Part shown: positions 1-11,979 of the stretch, in pieces
Layout: the number at the start of each line of letters is the position of its first letter
How positions within the stretch are numbered: position 1 is the first letter of the stretch
NCBI GenBank assembly: GCA_902728285.1
Contig: CACVBU010000136.1
Span: 187,955 to 251,954, forward strand
Length of the DNA: 64,000 nt
Origin: Clytia hemisphaerica
Taxonomy: Eukaryota; Cnidaria; Hydrozoa; Leptothecata; Clytiidae
Direction: 5' to 3'
Position numbers and translations under genes: made by a program
Notes under the pieces: model-generated
The model's input: only the letters and a program-made list of their open reading frames with translations
Database searches by the model: none
Told to the model about the DNA's origin: nothing

Positions 1-395
1 TTTTGATTTTTGACGTCAAAAATTAAAAATGAACGAACGATTTCAACACAGTGTTCATTTTCCTTTGAAACAACTGACGTCACTGACGGGCAACCTCGTG
101 CAGGCCTGTAGTAGGCGAAATTGGACGCAAAAGTCATGTAAGACCGCGTCAAAATACAAACCGGTTAACAATAGAAAGAATTGACCGCGGAATTGACTTG
201 ATAATGGCTTCTTTTGAACAGCTAAAATTGACGTCAAAAATGCTAATCAACAAAATCTTGAACTCAAGTTAAGAATCCACCTCTAAGGTACTCATTTTTA
301 TTTTCGTAATGACGTCATTTTCAATTTCAAGCTTTAGAGTTGATAGGTGTCAATGGTAATGTAACAAAAGTTATAGCCGCAAAAGACGACCACCT
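1..395. promoter_or_regulatory. Cluster of four CRE-like palindromes
   Basis: The perfect 8-base palindrome TGACGTCA, the full CRE/ATF-CREB site, occurs at about 11-18, 75-82, 229-236 and 310-317. No gene is recognised next to it, and short ORFs here have no protein-like composition. The cluster could be a regulatory region of a gene lying left of the window, or part of a repeat, since two of the sites sit in similar short contexts (GACGTCAAAAAT). Confidence 0.35.
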
Positions 396-1075
396 TAAAG
401 TCTGTCTCGAAATAATTTGCAGCTGGAGAAGAAAATGGCTGTAGCTTTTGATAGAATTCGAATCAAGTTGCGATTTTGTGCTCGTTAAAAAGATATTCGT
501 GAGTGGAATATTATCAAGTAAAAAAATTGAGAAAAAAAAAGGAAAATGAAAATGAAAAATGAAGAAGAAAAAAATCAACTTTTTGTAGAAATGTGGTATA
601 ATTACCATTTTCACAGGAGTGACTCTTCAATTTTAGATCATCATCAATGTGAAAAAAATTTTCAAAAATATTCATTCAATCAAAAGTTTATTGCTGGTTG
701 ATTGACAAAAGGCTGTTTTTTGTCGTTTTTTACCAGTTTTTTTTACTATTTTAGAGTCAACCAGCAATAAACTTTCTTTGATATCTTTTGATTGAATGAA
801 TATTTTTGAAATTTTTTTTGACAGTGATGATGATCTAAGATTGAAGAATCACTCCTGTGAAAATGGTAATTATACCACATTTCTACAAAAAGTTGATTTT
901 TTTCTTCTTCATTTTTCATTTTCATTTTCCTTTTTTTTCTCAATTTTTTTATTTGATAATATTCCACTCACGAATATCATTTTAACAAGCACTTAATCGC
1001 AACTTGATTCGAACTCTATCAAAAGTTACAGCCATTTTTGTCTCCAGCTGCAAATTATTTCGAGACAGACTTTAG
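396..1075. repeat. Long inverted repeat (foldback)
   Basis: The left arm, about 396-702, is the reverse complement of the right arm, about 757-1075, with small indels and a loop of about 55 bases. The outer ends are AGTCTGTCTCGAAATAATTT and its complement; the inner ends are GTTTATTGCTGGTTGA and its complement. ORFs in the arms are mirror images of each other and are not genes. It is probably a foldback transposon or MITE; a transcript would form a ~300-bp hairpin. Confidence 0.8.
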
Positions 1076-1590
1076 TTTAGTCTCTTCGTAAGTCTCTCTT
1101 CGCTTCAATGCAACGACTTCAATCTAATTCCGAGCGGGCTGCAAATGACGTTATTGCCCTATAACCCGAACGGTTGATGATATTTCAGCCATCTGAAGCC
1201 TGGCGCCTCATTTTCCTCACCCAAGGTATGACTATGAGTCAGAATGATTTCAATACTGCCCACCGATAGAATCTTTCATGGCTTACTTAATGACCGTTAT
1301 ATGGATAATAATTACGATTTACCTACTTTTTCCTGGTGGCGAAGCATTGCATTGCATTTGATTTTATTGACGTTATGTTTGTACAAAACTCCCTTGTAAC
1401 AACATCTCAAACAGCATCTCAGTGATATGAGATTGGGTGCAACTGTGCACTGCAAGCCCGCCAGAGAAATCAATCTATCCTGGACGATATAGCCGCGCTA
1501 TGAAATACGGCGCGATGGTCCGAAACTAGCTAAACTTGCTGCGAGGCTTGGGTAAGCCAGCAGATCATCCAAGCCAGCAAAGTGAACTTG
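1076..1590. other. Unassigned intergenic sequence
   Basis: No gene, RNA or repeat is recognised. The text ATGAGATTGGGT near 1428 resembles the end of the MITE at 2403-2624 but is too short to assign. Confidence 0.4.
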
Positions 1591-1900
1591 TAAAGTTTGG
1601 CGTCGCTTAAGTGAACTAGTAGGTGTCGCTTAAGTGAACTAGTAGGTGTCGCTTAAGTGAACTAGTAGGTGTCGCTTAAGTGAACTAGTAGGTGTCGCTT
1701 AAGTGAACTAGAGCGGTTGTCGCTAAGTAAACTATGGGTGTCGCTTAAGTGAACTAGTAGGGTGTCGCTTTAAGTGAACTTAGGTGTCGCTAGTGACTAG
1801 TAGGTGGTCGCTTAAGTGAACTAGTAGGTGTCGCTTAAGTGAACTAGCGGGTGTCGCTTAAGTGAACTAGTTGGTGTCGCTTAAGTGAACTAGTGAATTC
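1591..1900. repeat. 23-bp tandem repeat
   Basis: About 13 copies of a 23-bp unit read GTGTCGCTTAAGTGAACTAG plus TAG. Several middle copies have one- to three-base indels. The unit contains the palindrome CTTAAG. Confidence 0.85.
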
Positions 1901-1979
1901 TGGCTGGTCAGTAAATTATATCTTAGACGGTGGCCCACTTTCTGAAATGTGCCATCGTCAGTTCGGTACTATCATTTTT

Positions 1980-2130
1980 GGTGGTGTCGCTTAAGTGAAC
2001 TTGTAAAATATACTAGTTCACTTAAACGACACCGACCACGCTAACGTCACCTGATCNGGTGGTGTCGCTTAGTGAACGTAAAATATACTAGTTCACTTAA
2101 ACGACACCGACCACGCTAACGTCACCTGAT
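1980..2130. repeat. Duplicated hairpin of the 23-bp unit, with an N
   Basis: A forward copy of the 23-bp unit is followed about 12 bases later by an inverted copy (CTAGTTCACTTAAACGACAC), making a stem-loop. The hairpin and its flank ACCACGCTAACGTCACCTGATC occur twice, on either side of an N at 2057, so the second copy may be an assembly duplication. Confidence 0.7.
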
Positions 2131-2402
2131 CCTCTTTTACTACTAGCAAGTAGCTGTCGCTATGAATGCCCCGCCGATAGCAGATATTAGCCCAGAGGAA
2201 CTTAGTCATGAAGAGAGCAAGGGAATCATAATTTCTGATGCAAAGTGACTTAAATTAAAACCATTACAGGTTTCGCAACATATTAAGAACTAGAATGATA
2301 TCAAAGTTGATTTTCTTCAATCACCAGATAAAAATCCCTTTTGAAAACCCAAACATAAGAATGTGTACTGTGAAACTGAAAGTGCTTCCCTTTCATAAAG
2401 AA
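2131..2402. other. Unassigned sequence with a short ORF
   Basis: A 28-codon ORF on the plus strand (2162-2248, starting MNAPPIADISPEEL) has an acidic, protein-like composition. It lacks an obvious splice donor, and I do not recognise it. It could be a remnant exon or chance. Confidence 0.2.
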
Positions 2403-2624
2403 TACCGTGAGATTGGGTAACTTGCATCAGTGGAGGCTAACATGCATAGCTCTCAAATGAAATACCTGGCTGGTCATTAAAATACAACTACTCAGCTCCT
2501 CTCGCAGCTCTAGTCTACCATTTTTGTTTTGACTTAACTTTGTATTTTAATGACCAGCTAGGTCTTTCATTTGAGGGCTATGCATGTTAGCCTCCACTGA
2601 TGCAAGTTACCCAATCTCACGGTA
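2403..2624. mobile_element. TA-flanked palindromic MITE
   Basis: About 84-bp terminal inverted repeats begin TACCGTGAGATTGGGTAACT and end with the complement, around a ~54-bp loop. TA at both ends suggests a TA target duplication as used by Tc1/mariner-type elements. No transposase is present. Confidence 0.75.
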
Positions 2625-4379
2625 CATAATGCATATTAAAAGGTGAATTCGAAAATGAAATTGAATACAATTTCAGTCATTTGATTTGAAATTTAAAAAG
2701 TAAGTAACTTTGGACTGGTGGCATACTGTAGATATAATTTATTTGTATCAAAGGTTACTGAAAATATCTGAAAAACTTTAACAATCTTTATACGTGTTTC
2801 TGCAAAAAAGTTTTCAGTTAGAATAAAATTTCTTCATGGTTACTAAAGATATGAATTTGATAGTTGCTCTCTCAAATTGCCAGGGGAATTTCAGATACCG
2901 TGTCCTGTTGTAACCACCGTCAACATGGTTAAAACTTTTCACTTCACAGGTATATACAACATTTGGTTTGTATTTTATTGGACGTCTGGTTCTAAAAGTC
3001 AAAAGTTTGTTCAGTTTTGATTTGAGCAAAGTATACTCCTGCGTTCAACATCAATACGGTACAGTGTGCCGTGGTGGTATTAGTAGAGAGAGTGTTTGAG
3101 TCTGTTCATAATATATATATGAGGCTGAAAATCTTCGGCGTACATTACATATCAAAGTACGTTCTGACACAGTGACATAAACAGCATTTTCAAAGTTTGC
3201 TTAAGCTTCAATATTGGCGTAAAGAATTATTCACAAAATAGCATCAAATACTCCATAATCCATCGTTTTCGGCTTTTGTTCAGCTTCTGTTTATATTTTT
3301 CTGCTCGCTGCTTCCCATGCTCAACCATTTTTTTTTGCTGTAACGCTGTGCTTCAAATGTCCACGAGAATGAATCAGTTCATGTTACGTTAGTCATAGTA
3401 TATTCTCATTGGCATGTCTCACTCACTAAACCTTTTGTAAGAAACTCGATGTTGGTACCAGTTTTTGGCACGTTTTGGCGCAAGGCTTACTCTTTGAAAA
3501 ATTACTTTCGGCGCATGCAATATCCATATAATTATAGGGTACTCTGGGTTTTGTCTTTCCACCAAAAATTTCAATTTAATTTCCTTCAAAATGAAATCAA
3601 TATATAGGTAAACAATATGAATTAACGGTCAATTTCCCTTTTGTCTATGCCTTTATAATATCAGCAGGGTTTCGGTAGAGCAGCACATAACACTCTGTGT
3701 GTGTGTAACACACTGTCAGTCGAGCACACTGTCATATTTTAAACGACAAAAAAATGAGTAATCACATCATTTAGCGCCACGCTAAATAAAAGAAAAAAAA
3801 GAAAGATCAAAGGCTTAAAACAAAAAGTATTTAAAACGTTCAATAACACGTCGTGGGGAAAACAAAAATACGATATTCGTTTAGCGGCTCTTATAAGGAA
3901 CACGTTGATATATATTTCTGCTACCCCACAACTTGCAGTCGAAAAATTGAGCAAAATATTGAAAATATTTCTGCGGTGAAGTTTTTCAAATTTCCTTATA
4001 GAAATCTCATGTTTGGCACTCCTACACGGTAGAAAAAGTGAAGAGATGAGAAATATGACGTAAACACGATGCAAGTAGTAATTATATATTCCCAAGTGAT
4101 TACGAAAAGTTATTCTTTTCAACAATGGTAAGTTTTTTTATTACGTCTATTAGGATGACGTCTTTGCAGATTCCTGTGAGAGTTACTTTAAGAAGGTCAT
4201 TGACATGCGAATGAGTTCAAGGATATTATCTAAGGCCCTCTTTATATCACGATTAATAGGGGATAAAAGCTTGCTTTTTTATGCTTTCTCACAAGCATTA
4301 ATGTATATTAAGGCAACGTAAAAAGCTCGGTAAAATAGTGGGAAGAAATATTATTTTATCAGATACGTATTATCCCTGT
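2625..4379. other. Unassigned AT-rich sequence
   Basis: No gene is recognised. A 128-codon minus-strand ORF at 3739-4125 is hydrophobic and low in complexity, with no family resemblance, and is probably chance. A good donor-like sequence (ATG then GTAAGT) lies at about 4126-4136 on the plus strand. Confidence 0.35.
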
Positions 4380-4600
4380 ATCACGCGACTGGTATTTTAG
4401 CTCTCCCGCCTCTCGCACCTCCCTGTGTCACAACAAAGGAAATATACCTATTACTCCCTGTCTCATGCGAGGTGCGAGTGATGTTTTGCTTTCCTATCTC
4501 CCTGTCTCACAACGAAGGAAATACACATCATGTCCTTGTCGGAATACGCATTACATCTCTGTCTTGTGCGAGTGGGATTTTTTACTTTCTCGTCACTTTT
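4380..4600. repeat. Diverged short tandem repeat
   Basis: Phrases such as CTCCCTGTCTCAC and AACGAAGGAAATA recur three to four times at roughly 80-110-base spacing with many changes. This is an old, degenerate tandem repeat. Confidence 0.45.
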
Positions 4601-4831
4601 GTCTTAATGACGCGACTTAGAATACCGCTATTATTACCCTAAGTCGATTAATTTTCGCACATACTTTTTTTTAGAGAATTGAGAATTTTAAAAAATTCGC
4701 TGCGAAGCAGCCTCTTTTTCACTAGATTTCACCAAATTTCTTTAGTTTTAACGGATTTTCAATTTATAGCAAGAACTAAGTTTTGCGAAAAGGGCCAAAA
4801 CTCATGAAAATTACGAATATAATTTAGCATT

Positions 4832-4926
4832 TTCATCGACCTCTAACGTTAGAGGTCGATGCCATTTTCAATTACTCCACGCGAAGTTAGAGGTCGATGC
4901 CATTTTCAATTACTCCACGCGAAGTT
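4832..4926. repeat. Palindrome plus 38-bp tandem duplication
   Basis: The text CGACCTCTAACGTTAGAGGTCG (4837-4858) is a palindrome. The ~38-bp segment beginning AGAGGTCGATGCCATTTTC then occurs twice in tandem. Confidence 0.75.
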
Positions 4927-5144
4927 TAATCCACCTAAAGCGGCAGATAAGTAAGGTATTTGAGTACAGAATTTCACCGGTTTGGGGACTGTAAAGATCT
5001 TCTAACGCCACATGATGGACATTTAAAAATGTTAGAAAGGTTTTGAAACGCTGTTGTGTGTCAACTGTTTCATATTTGATCGGTATTAAGATGTGGTTTT
5101 GCCAGTTGAAGATTAAAATAATTTGAATATATTGCTTTTCTTTC

Positions 5145-5251
5145 TAGATATTCCAAATGGACTTGCCGAATAATGGTACAGCTATCAAGTATCCCCGGAT
5201 CGAGAAGTCAACGCATCGTCATATTGCACATACAAACATTAATTAGGAAAA
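5145..5251 (+). other. Possible small exon
   Basis: A pyrimidine-rich acceptor (TTTCTTTCTAG) precedes a segment open in two frames that ends before a possible donor (AAAAG/GTATTT). One frame starts MDLPNNGTAIKYPRIEKS and stops after 29 codons. Splicing from the donor-like site near 4128 would keep that frame. I do not recognise the product, and it may be chance. Confidence 0.15.
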
Positions 5252-7395
5252 GGTATTTCGTTCTCGAATGTTTCACCTGGTTTTATCGTCATCCTTTATA
5301 CCATTTTAATATGTATCTTTTCTTCTAGTAAAATAATTTTGTCATACACCCCTATTTAAGGTCGTTGACTTCTATCTAAAGATAAGCTCAATAATCTAAT
5401 GAAGCCCTGAATATACCGCAAAATTAGTTTCATGACAATTTTTTTTAATTCATTCGTTGCCTTTTATAGGGACCACTGGGTGAACCGATAATCGAGATCG
5501 TTCTCAGGTAGACATGACTCTTAATTGTCAACTTGACTAAAACACGACAGAAAAATCGTTTGTTCACCATCGAAGCGCGAAGAACTATGCACCCGATTGT
5601 ATCCACGGAGATTATATATACAAATTCTTTTATTACACCCCTATATCAGTGACCCGGTCAGCTCCACTCAATGATGAATTACCCGGTGAAAGAAATTGCA
5701 TAGAACCCAAATCAAAGATCTTATTTATGGTCTTACCGTCTTACCCCGGTCAATCTCAGTTTTTTTAAGAATTCTTGAATATTAGTTGAAAGTCAATTTT
5801 TCCCTACCAGAGGAAGTTAAAGGCCCGTTAAAGGTTATCACTTAGTGAGCTTTGGAGATCCTATATTAAGACCCGGTGGGTTTCAAAACTTCACTGGGTC
5901 ACTGAGAAAGCGGTGTTCTATTATATATGAAATATAGAAAATGTACGTCTATGCGTGTTAGTAAATGTCCAGGGACAATGTATATCATCCGTTTATGAAT
6001 TGGGGAGAGAAAAGCTCCATATTGAGTAATTAAGTCATTCTGAGGGGCTCAGATAGCCGATAGAACTTTCCAAAGGGGATAAACTTGAAAAATTTGGGGG
6101 AAATGATGAAAATTTCGAAGAGTTAACAAAAGTACACGCCGTCGCAATTTTTCCCCGACCATTTAAAACCCCAAATTTTCTTCCCCGTTAAGATATTTTG
6201 CAATAGAAATTTCCCGCTGTAGGTCCCCACCGGGTTCTGTGATACAAGAGTGTTGTGCAGATTATTATGTTGTTCTTCTATTGCTCGCTTATCCTTCTGA
6301 CATGTGATCTTCACAGCTTTGGTAAAAAAAAAAAAAACGCAAAGCAAATGCTTGATGAGTTTTTTTGTTCTTATAAAAGTCTCGTTTCTTGCTCCATCTT
6401 GATTCCAAAGAAGACAGGCCCTAAAAATGAAATCGGAAAAATGATCAAATTATATCTAATCTCACTAATTATGCCAATTAACTAAGTGTTAATAACATTT
6501 TCAAGTTTCAATTTATACCGTTGCAAAATCAATTTGCTTGCGTGTTCTCGAGTTTTTGGATATCATGGGATTTGAAGATTTCTAGTGTTTTAATTGCTTT
6601 GATAGATTCAAAACACAAGTTACTCTGCGGTGGAACATTATGATGTTCTCATTCGATAGGTCTTTTTGCTTTTCTTTTTTGTATAGAGATGACTTGAAAA
6701 GATCGCTCAGTACTCGACTGACTGTCATTGAAGATGTCCATCGTCCATTCTGACAATTGTATAAGGTTTGATCTAATATCAGTAGTTTGATAGTTATTCA
6801 TTCAGTAGCAAACAATGTCCCTCAAGTAAATCCAGTTGAGCAACTACGTTAAAAAGATATTAACCAAGCAAAAATCTTGTGTGCTGTTTGTTGTTTGTGA
6901 AAGCTTTTAGCTGTGTGGACTGGCAGTGCAGACGGGAAGCTACCTTCTCTGTCCGTGCATAGCTAGGAAATCAATACAAGTAGCAGCAAAAGAGATATCG
7001 CGCGCGAACATTTTTTAACCGCGCGCGGCCCGCTCAGAATCGGACGAAACATGAATCTGAATCTGAATATTTTTCTGGCGAGCAGGTCCGCTACGTGAAG
7101 CAACAAAAGCCCCTGCGGGGCAATAACGTCTGATCTATTACATATATCTCTATTTTTTCTTTTTTCTCATTTTCATATATACATATATACTCTTTAATAT
7201 CTCTCAATTTTCTCGCTTTATTTAGACTGTAAATAAATAAACTTCGCTTCAAGGGGATAGGTGAAAAGGCAGTAATGTCTTCTTCTAACTCCTGCGAATG
7301 TTTTTAGTTTAGGAATTTTTTTCCCTTATCTCTATTTTTAGCAACATTACCATGTACAATTTTTATATCTCTTTATCAATGCAAATACTACTACG

Positions 7396-7397
<2 letters not shown>
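5252..7397. other. Unassigned sequence
   Basis: No gene is recognised. The short phrase ACCCGGT or its complement recurs near 5470, 5650, 5680, 5745 and 5872, suggesting an old diverged repeat. A small CpG-rich patch (CGCGCGCG) lies near 7000-7030. Plus and minus ORFs around 6123-6485 are chance frames. Confidence 0.35.
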
Positions 7398-7426
<29 letters not shown>

Positions 7427-7800
7427 ACCGGCGAAAGTTGAAACATTTTGGAGCTGATAAAGCATCAAATTTTACTTAAACTTTACTTTACCGTGGAAAT
7501 TTGGTTTAATTTTGAAAAAACTGCGTTAACTTCCCAAACGGGAAGTTTCAACCCGATCGAAAAGTCCTAGGTAAGTAAAAAAGCGGGAATNNNGAATCTT
7601 TGGCGAAACTTTACGATGACCGGCGAAAGTTGAAACATTTTGGAGCTGATAAAGCATCAAATTTTAAGATTTTTCACCGAAAGAAAAATTAACTTTACCG
7701 TGGAAATTTGGTTTAATTTTGAAAAAACTACGTTAACTTCCCAAACGGGAAGTTTCAACCCGATTTAAAAGTCCTAGGTAAGTAAAAAAGCGGGAAGATC
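7398..7800. repeat. Poly(A) run and ~190-bp tandem duplication with a gap
   Basis: A run of about 27 A (7398-7424) is followed by TGACCGGCGAAAGTTGAAAC, which recurs at 7617. The two ~170-190-bp copies (7425-7590 and about 7616-7800) are nearly identical and separated by NNN at 7591-7593. The copy number here is uncertain because of the gap. Confidence 0.8.
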
Positions 7801-7890
7801 TTCCCGTTCGGGAGTCAAGTTAATTTCCCGTTCGGGAAGGTTCTTCCCATTTCGGAAGAATCTTCCCATTTTGGAAGAATCTTCCCGATC
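7790..7890. repeat. Short palindromic repeats (TTCCCGTTCGGGAA)
   Basis: Four or five imperfect copies of a 14-16-base self-complementary word, such as TTCCCGTTCGGGAA and TTCCCATTTTGGAA, follow one another. Each can form a small hairpin. Confidence 0.65.
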
Positions 7891-8029
7891 GAGTTAGTGG
7901 CACAGACTGATGGTGGGCAACGTTAAATATCATCTTAAGTTTTTAATAAATACCATTGACAGAAATGTTAAAACAAGGATGTGTCAGGCAGGGAGATCCA
8001 TCTTTTCCAATGCTCTATAGCGAGGTTAG

Positions 8030-8365
8030 GAGATTTCCCGAAAAAAATGGGGGGTTTAAGATTTTAGGGGGGGGGTCAAGTAAAAATAGGGGGGATAACA
8101 ACTTTTGGTCAAAAAATCTGTCATATTTATATTGATTTAGATATTTGGTATGGGACAACTAAAAAACCAGTGTAGATAACTAAATCTTTGCCTGCGGCAC
8201 CATGTTAAACTCTTTTTTTCATATAATTTTTAATACAAATTTCAATGTTTTCGGTTTTGAATGAATGGTGGACTGCTGCTGTCAATAGCACGGGCTCGAA
8301 TTTTTTTTTAAATAGGGGGATACACATATAGGGGGATGAAATAAAAATAGGGGGTTTAGATCCCT
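8030..8365 (+). other. G-run-rich stretch
   Basis: Runs of five to nine G on the plus strand at about 8051, 8069, 8090, 8316, 8331 and 8351 stand out against AT-rich surroundings. The loops are mostly longer than seven bases, so a classical quadruplex is uncertain. No gene is recognised. Confidence 0.4.
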
Positions 8366-9069
8366 CTGCACACTGTTTTTCTCCGTTCAAGCTCTACTTT
8401 ATAAAACAAGTAGCCAATATTTGGAAGTTTTGTCAAGACTACATGTCACTGAACCACCTCATTATTCTTCCAGGGTTTGGACAGGTCCATGACCTCGGCA
8501 AAACACAGGGTTTTTTTAAAGCACCAATTTTTAAAATGTCTCTTGCATTATAGCTTGTATTCTAGTGTCTGGATATACATGATTTTTAAATATTTCTCCT
8601 TTGGGGCCAACCTTGGTTTTTTCAGGAACAGGGCTCCCTAAGCTAAAATTTGCCTTATAATACACATTTTTCTGATTCTTATTAATTTCGCTTAGCGAAA
8701 GTATTACGATAGCCTTTCTGCGGCGGCAGTGTCCTCGGAAAAAAAATTAGAAAATTCGAAAGTACTCGATACGGTGGATGAGCTCACTAAATTTAATTTG
8801 TTTTTCTACCTTTCCTCGGTCACACTCACCATGTATAAATATTGTGGTCGTTTTTTTTTCAAAAAGAAAAATAATAAATGTAAAACTTACATTTTTGAAA
8901 CAATTCAAATATCATTAATATTATTTGCTTATCTTCATTGTACTTTAAACAAACACTTTATTCTTTTATTATTTTTCTTATGAATGTTCTACTTGACATG
9001 CGTAAATGAAAAACAGAGATGGGTTATTATGCGTTTAAAATAAAGAGGATTTGGTTGAGAAGCGTAGTC
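8366..9069. other. Unassigned sequence
   Basis: No gene or repeat is recognised. The 84-codon plus ORF at 8729-8983 is low-complexity (F, K and L runs) and probably chance. Confidence 0.35.
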
Positions 9070-9610
9070 AAATGATTGGGACAATATACCTTTTGGATAT
9101 TAGTTCATACAGAGTAAACAAAGGATGGCACAAAATGCGGGAACAGTTTATTTTATCATATAGGCATCTACCTTATAAGAATCTAATCAATAACTCTTGA
9201 AAAACGGTGATATACCTTTCGGAATTAGTTCTTACAAAGTAAACAGGGACAGTGCACAATAGAATGTTGGTTTATTTTTCTTATAAGCATACTTTAGAAA
9301 ATCTAATAAATACTCTTGATAGACAGCCATATATCTTTCGGTAATTAGTTTTTACAAAGTAAACAAGGGATGACGCACAATTTGAGCATATTTATTTTTC
9401 TTATAAGCATATACTTTAAGAATCAATCAATAACTCTTGATAGACAGCCATATACCCTTCGGTAATTAGTTCTTACAAAGTAAACAAAGGAATGGCACAA
9501 TATGTGCATATTTGTTTTTCTTATAAGCATATACTTTATAAAAATCAAATCAATAACTTTTGATAGCTGGGGATATACTTTTAGGTAATTAGTTCTTACA
9601 AGGTAGACAG
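9070..9610. repeat. ~120-bp diverged tandem repeat, about 5 copies
   Basis: The phrase ATATACCTTTCGG-TAATTAGTT followed by CTTACAAAGTAAACAAGG recurs near 9083, 9209, 9331, 9450 and 9572. Copies differ by substitutions and short indels, so the array is old. Confidence 0.75.
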
Positions 9611-10343
9611 GGGACTACTGGTTGCAGCAGTTTTAATATAGCTCAGCCTGGCTTATTCATCATAAAAAATGACCGTGTCCGAATCATTTCTCATGACTCG
9701 ACCTAAACCTTTTTTTCAAATCCACCTCGTAATTTTCTTAACAGCTTTTTCAGAGCCAGCATTTTATCATACTTTTTGCAAATATTTGGCGAAATTTTCG
9801 ACTTCAAGTCGTCTTGTTTATATTGTTCCTACATTTCAATTAGTTATCTTCTATTTAGTTTTCCACCCTTGAAAAGACACTTTTTTTGCATCTTGAAAAT
9901 CATAAACTTTTCCTATTGTCCAACCATGGTGGGCTACATTTTAAATTGCAGCCTTTGATTGATTAATAAATTCCAAGTGAAATGATTTGTAATTATGTTT
10001 GTGATATTGAGGCAATTTTCACCAGAGCATAATTTGCAAAAAGAGACTGTTGACACTGTTGTATGAGTGTTGTATCGTACAAGCTGTACGAGTTATACAG
10101 TATATACCTAAATTAGTCAGAAAATTCAGGGAAACTAAGGTAAAATTGTTAATCGATTTCTCATCATGTCTACATCACTGTTTTTAGGTACGGGAAACAC
10201 GGGGACTTCGTTGATTAATAACTCTACTTTTTAGCATGTTTTTCATGTTTTTCCATTTAAAATTAGCATTATTTAGCATTTCTTTCTGCTCTTTTTGGCA
10301 TTTTTTCATGCATGTTTTTTCAAAAATGCCAGTGGGATCTCTG
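9611..10343. other. Unassigned sequence
   Basis: No gene is recognised. ORFs at 9669-9872 and 9776-9958 are phenylalanine-rich chance frames. An N at 10344 marks an uncertain base at the border with the transposase remnant. Confidence 0.35.
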
Positions 10344-10344
10344 N

Positions 10345-11979
10345 AAAAAAAGTAACATCAATTGAGAGCCTGTGGCACCACCAGTGGCAAAGTAAGCGAA
10401 GCTGAACTTAAGATCTGTTGATATACCACGCACATAAAAGACAAGACATGAGTTGCAACAGTATCTGATTCTTTAAAAGTAGAGTAGTTAATATCAGGGT
10501 CCCCAAGATCAACAAAACCGATAAGTTCCCAGTGTGCTTATCAAAAACAAGGTCTTCTTGGACTTTCACTTCATCAAAAGACAATGTGATGTTCTTTTGG
10601 TGGCCTTCAAAATCTTTTGTCAAATCTACCAGTTCTTGAACAACTTCATGATTGAACCCAACGGTTGGTCGAATGGCATTTTTGTAGTCACGGAGAGTTC
10701 TTCTGCTTGGCAAGACTAAAACTTTGGAATCTCGCAACTCATCGTAAGCCTTGGCTGACTTTGAAGCTAAAGACAGACAAAAGCGTATCATCATGGGATG
10801 GTAAACATAGTTTCCCTGAGAAGACAGTTTTTCTGCTCGCGCCAAAAAAGCTTCATGAAAGGCGAAGAATCTTCACTTTGGTTTTTCATAATAGCATTGA
10901 TATCATCAGCCATACCAGACGAAACAGCAATACCTTTAGACTCCATTTCATTTTTGAGGTGTTCAATATCAATCGTTAGCTTCTTTGTTAGTGCTCTTTC
11001 TTGTTGCAGGGCTAAGATGACTTTCTGCGGGTTCGTCTTTGATAGTGGTGCAAACTTTGAAGCTGGAGTGAGGTTACTTTTGTCTTTTACATCTTTCTTC
11101 TTTTCTGAGGAATTACAAATTTCACATTTCTCTACTGCCTGCAACTAGAACTTCGCAAACATCACTTCTATAACGAATCTCTGACGGAACTTGAACTTCT
11201 TTGTCATATTTAAGAGGGATAGCATGCAATGTTGACTTTGGAGCAGTGGCAGAAGAAACAGCTTTACAAAGTTCTAATTTCAAAATATCTGAGCAGAAGT
11301 CAGTTAATAAGATCTTTCTGATGGACCGGTTATGCTGTTTGTAAACATTGTGGTCATCAGGCAAATACCAACCATATACCCTCACTGTGAAATCAAGAGA
11401 TGAGTTTATAATGATTTCAAGTTTTGGTATGGAAAACTTGGAATCCTCAAGCTCAAAAGTGAGAAAGCATTGCTCACCAGTGAAAACAACCTTCCAATTA
11501 GAAAGTTTCCACTTCGAACATTTACTCTTGAAATCCTCATAAGTTTCAAATACAACAACCTCAACATCAGTTTCTTCTTCAACCACTGGTACAACCGGAG
11601 TTGGGTCTGCAACAGGTCGTGGAGGCACACGAACAAGTACCCTTCGAGGAGTAGTTACACTTTTTTCATGAGATTTTTCAGGAAGATTGATCGTAGGCAA
11701 GGCATTTAACTTTGGTTTTCTCACTCCACTTAATGTAAACTCAAAGTCTGAATCTTTGTAATGCTTCCCACATATCCAAACTTTAGATCTCTCAATTCTC
11801 TTTTTTAAATCACTGTCAATAACACGATATTTTTTTATCACATCCACCAAATTTTTCTTCCACTCAGCATCAATTGGCCTGAAGGAAGCTTGAACAAACC
11901 TACTCCTTTATATTGGGGAGAACCACGATAGACAGGACAGCCAGGGAAGACACATCCATCTCCATTCACCTTCACCATT
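10345..11979 (-). pseudogene. THAP / P-element-like transposase, frameshifted
   Basis: Read on the minus strand from an ATG at 11979, the first segment has the THAP zinc-finger layout: a CX4C pair near the start, then CGKH (CX2H) and ALPTI about 50-60 residues later. After a variable linker and a coiled-coil-like segment come the P-element-type signatures YHPMMIRFC, LPSRRTLRDY and SFDEVKVQEDLVFDKHTG, which in this family begin the RNase H-like catalytic domain. Such proteins bind DNA through THAP and cut and paste the element. Single-base breaks of frame are visible near 11882, 11140, 10850, 10530 and 10410, and the match stops at the N at 10344, so the rest of the catalytic domain and the C-terminus are missing. 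I saw no terminal repeats. It is a dead copy; some breaks could be sequencing errors, but not all. Confidence 0.82.

Noticed and set aside
327-996. Phenylalanine-rich ORFs on opposite strands
   Set aside because: They are mirror images across the foldback at 396-1075 and have low-complexity composition.
3739-4125. 128-codon membrane-like ORF
   Set aside because: AT-rich sequence easily gives hydrophobic frames; no homology, no upstream signals.
8030-8365. Strong G-quadruplex cluster
   Set aside because: The G runs are real, but most loops exceed the usual seven bases; left as a composition feature only.
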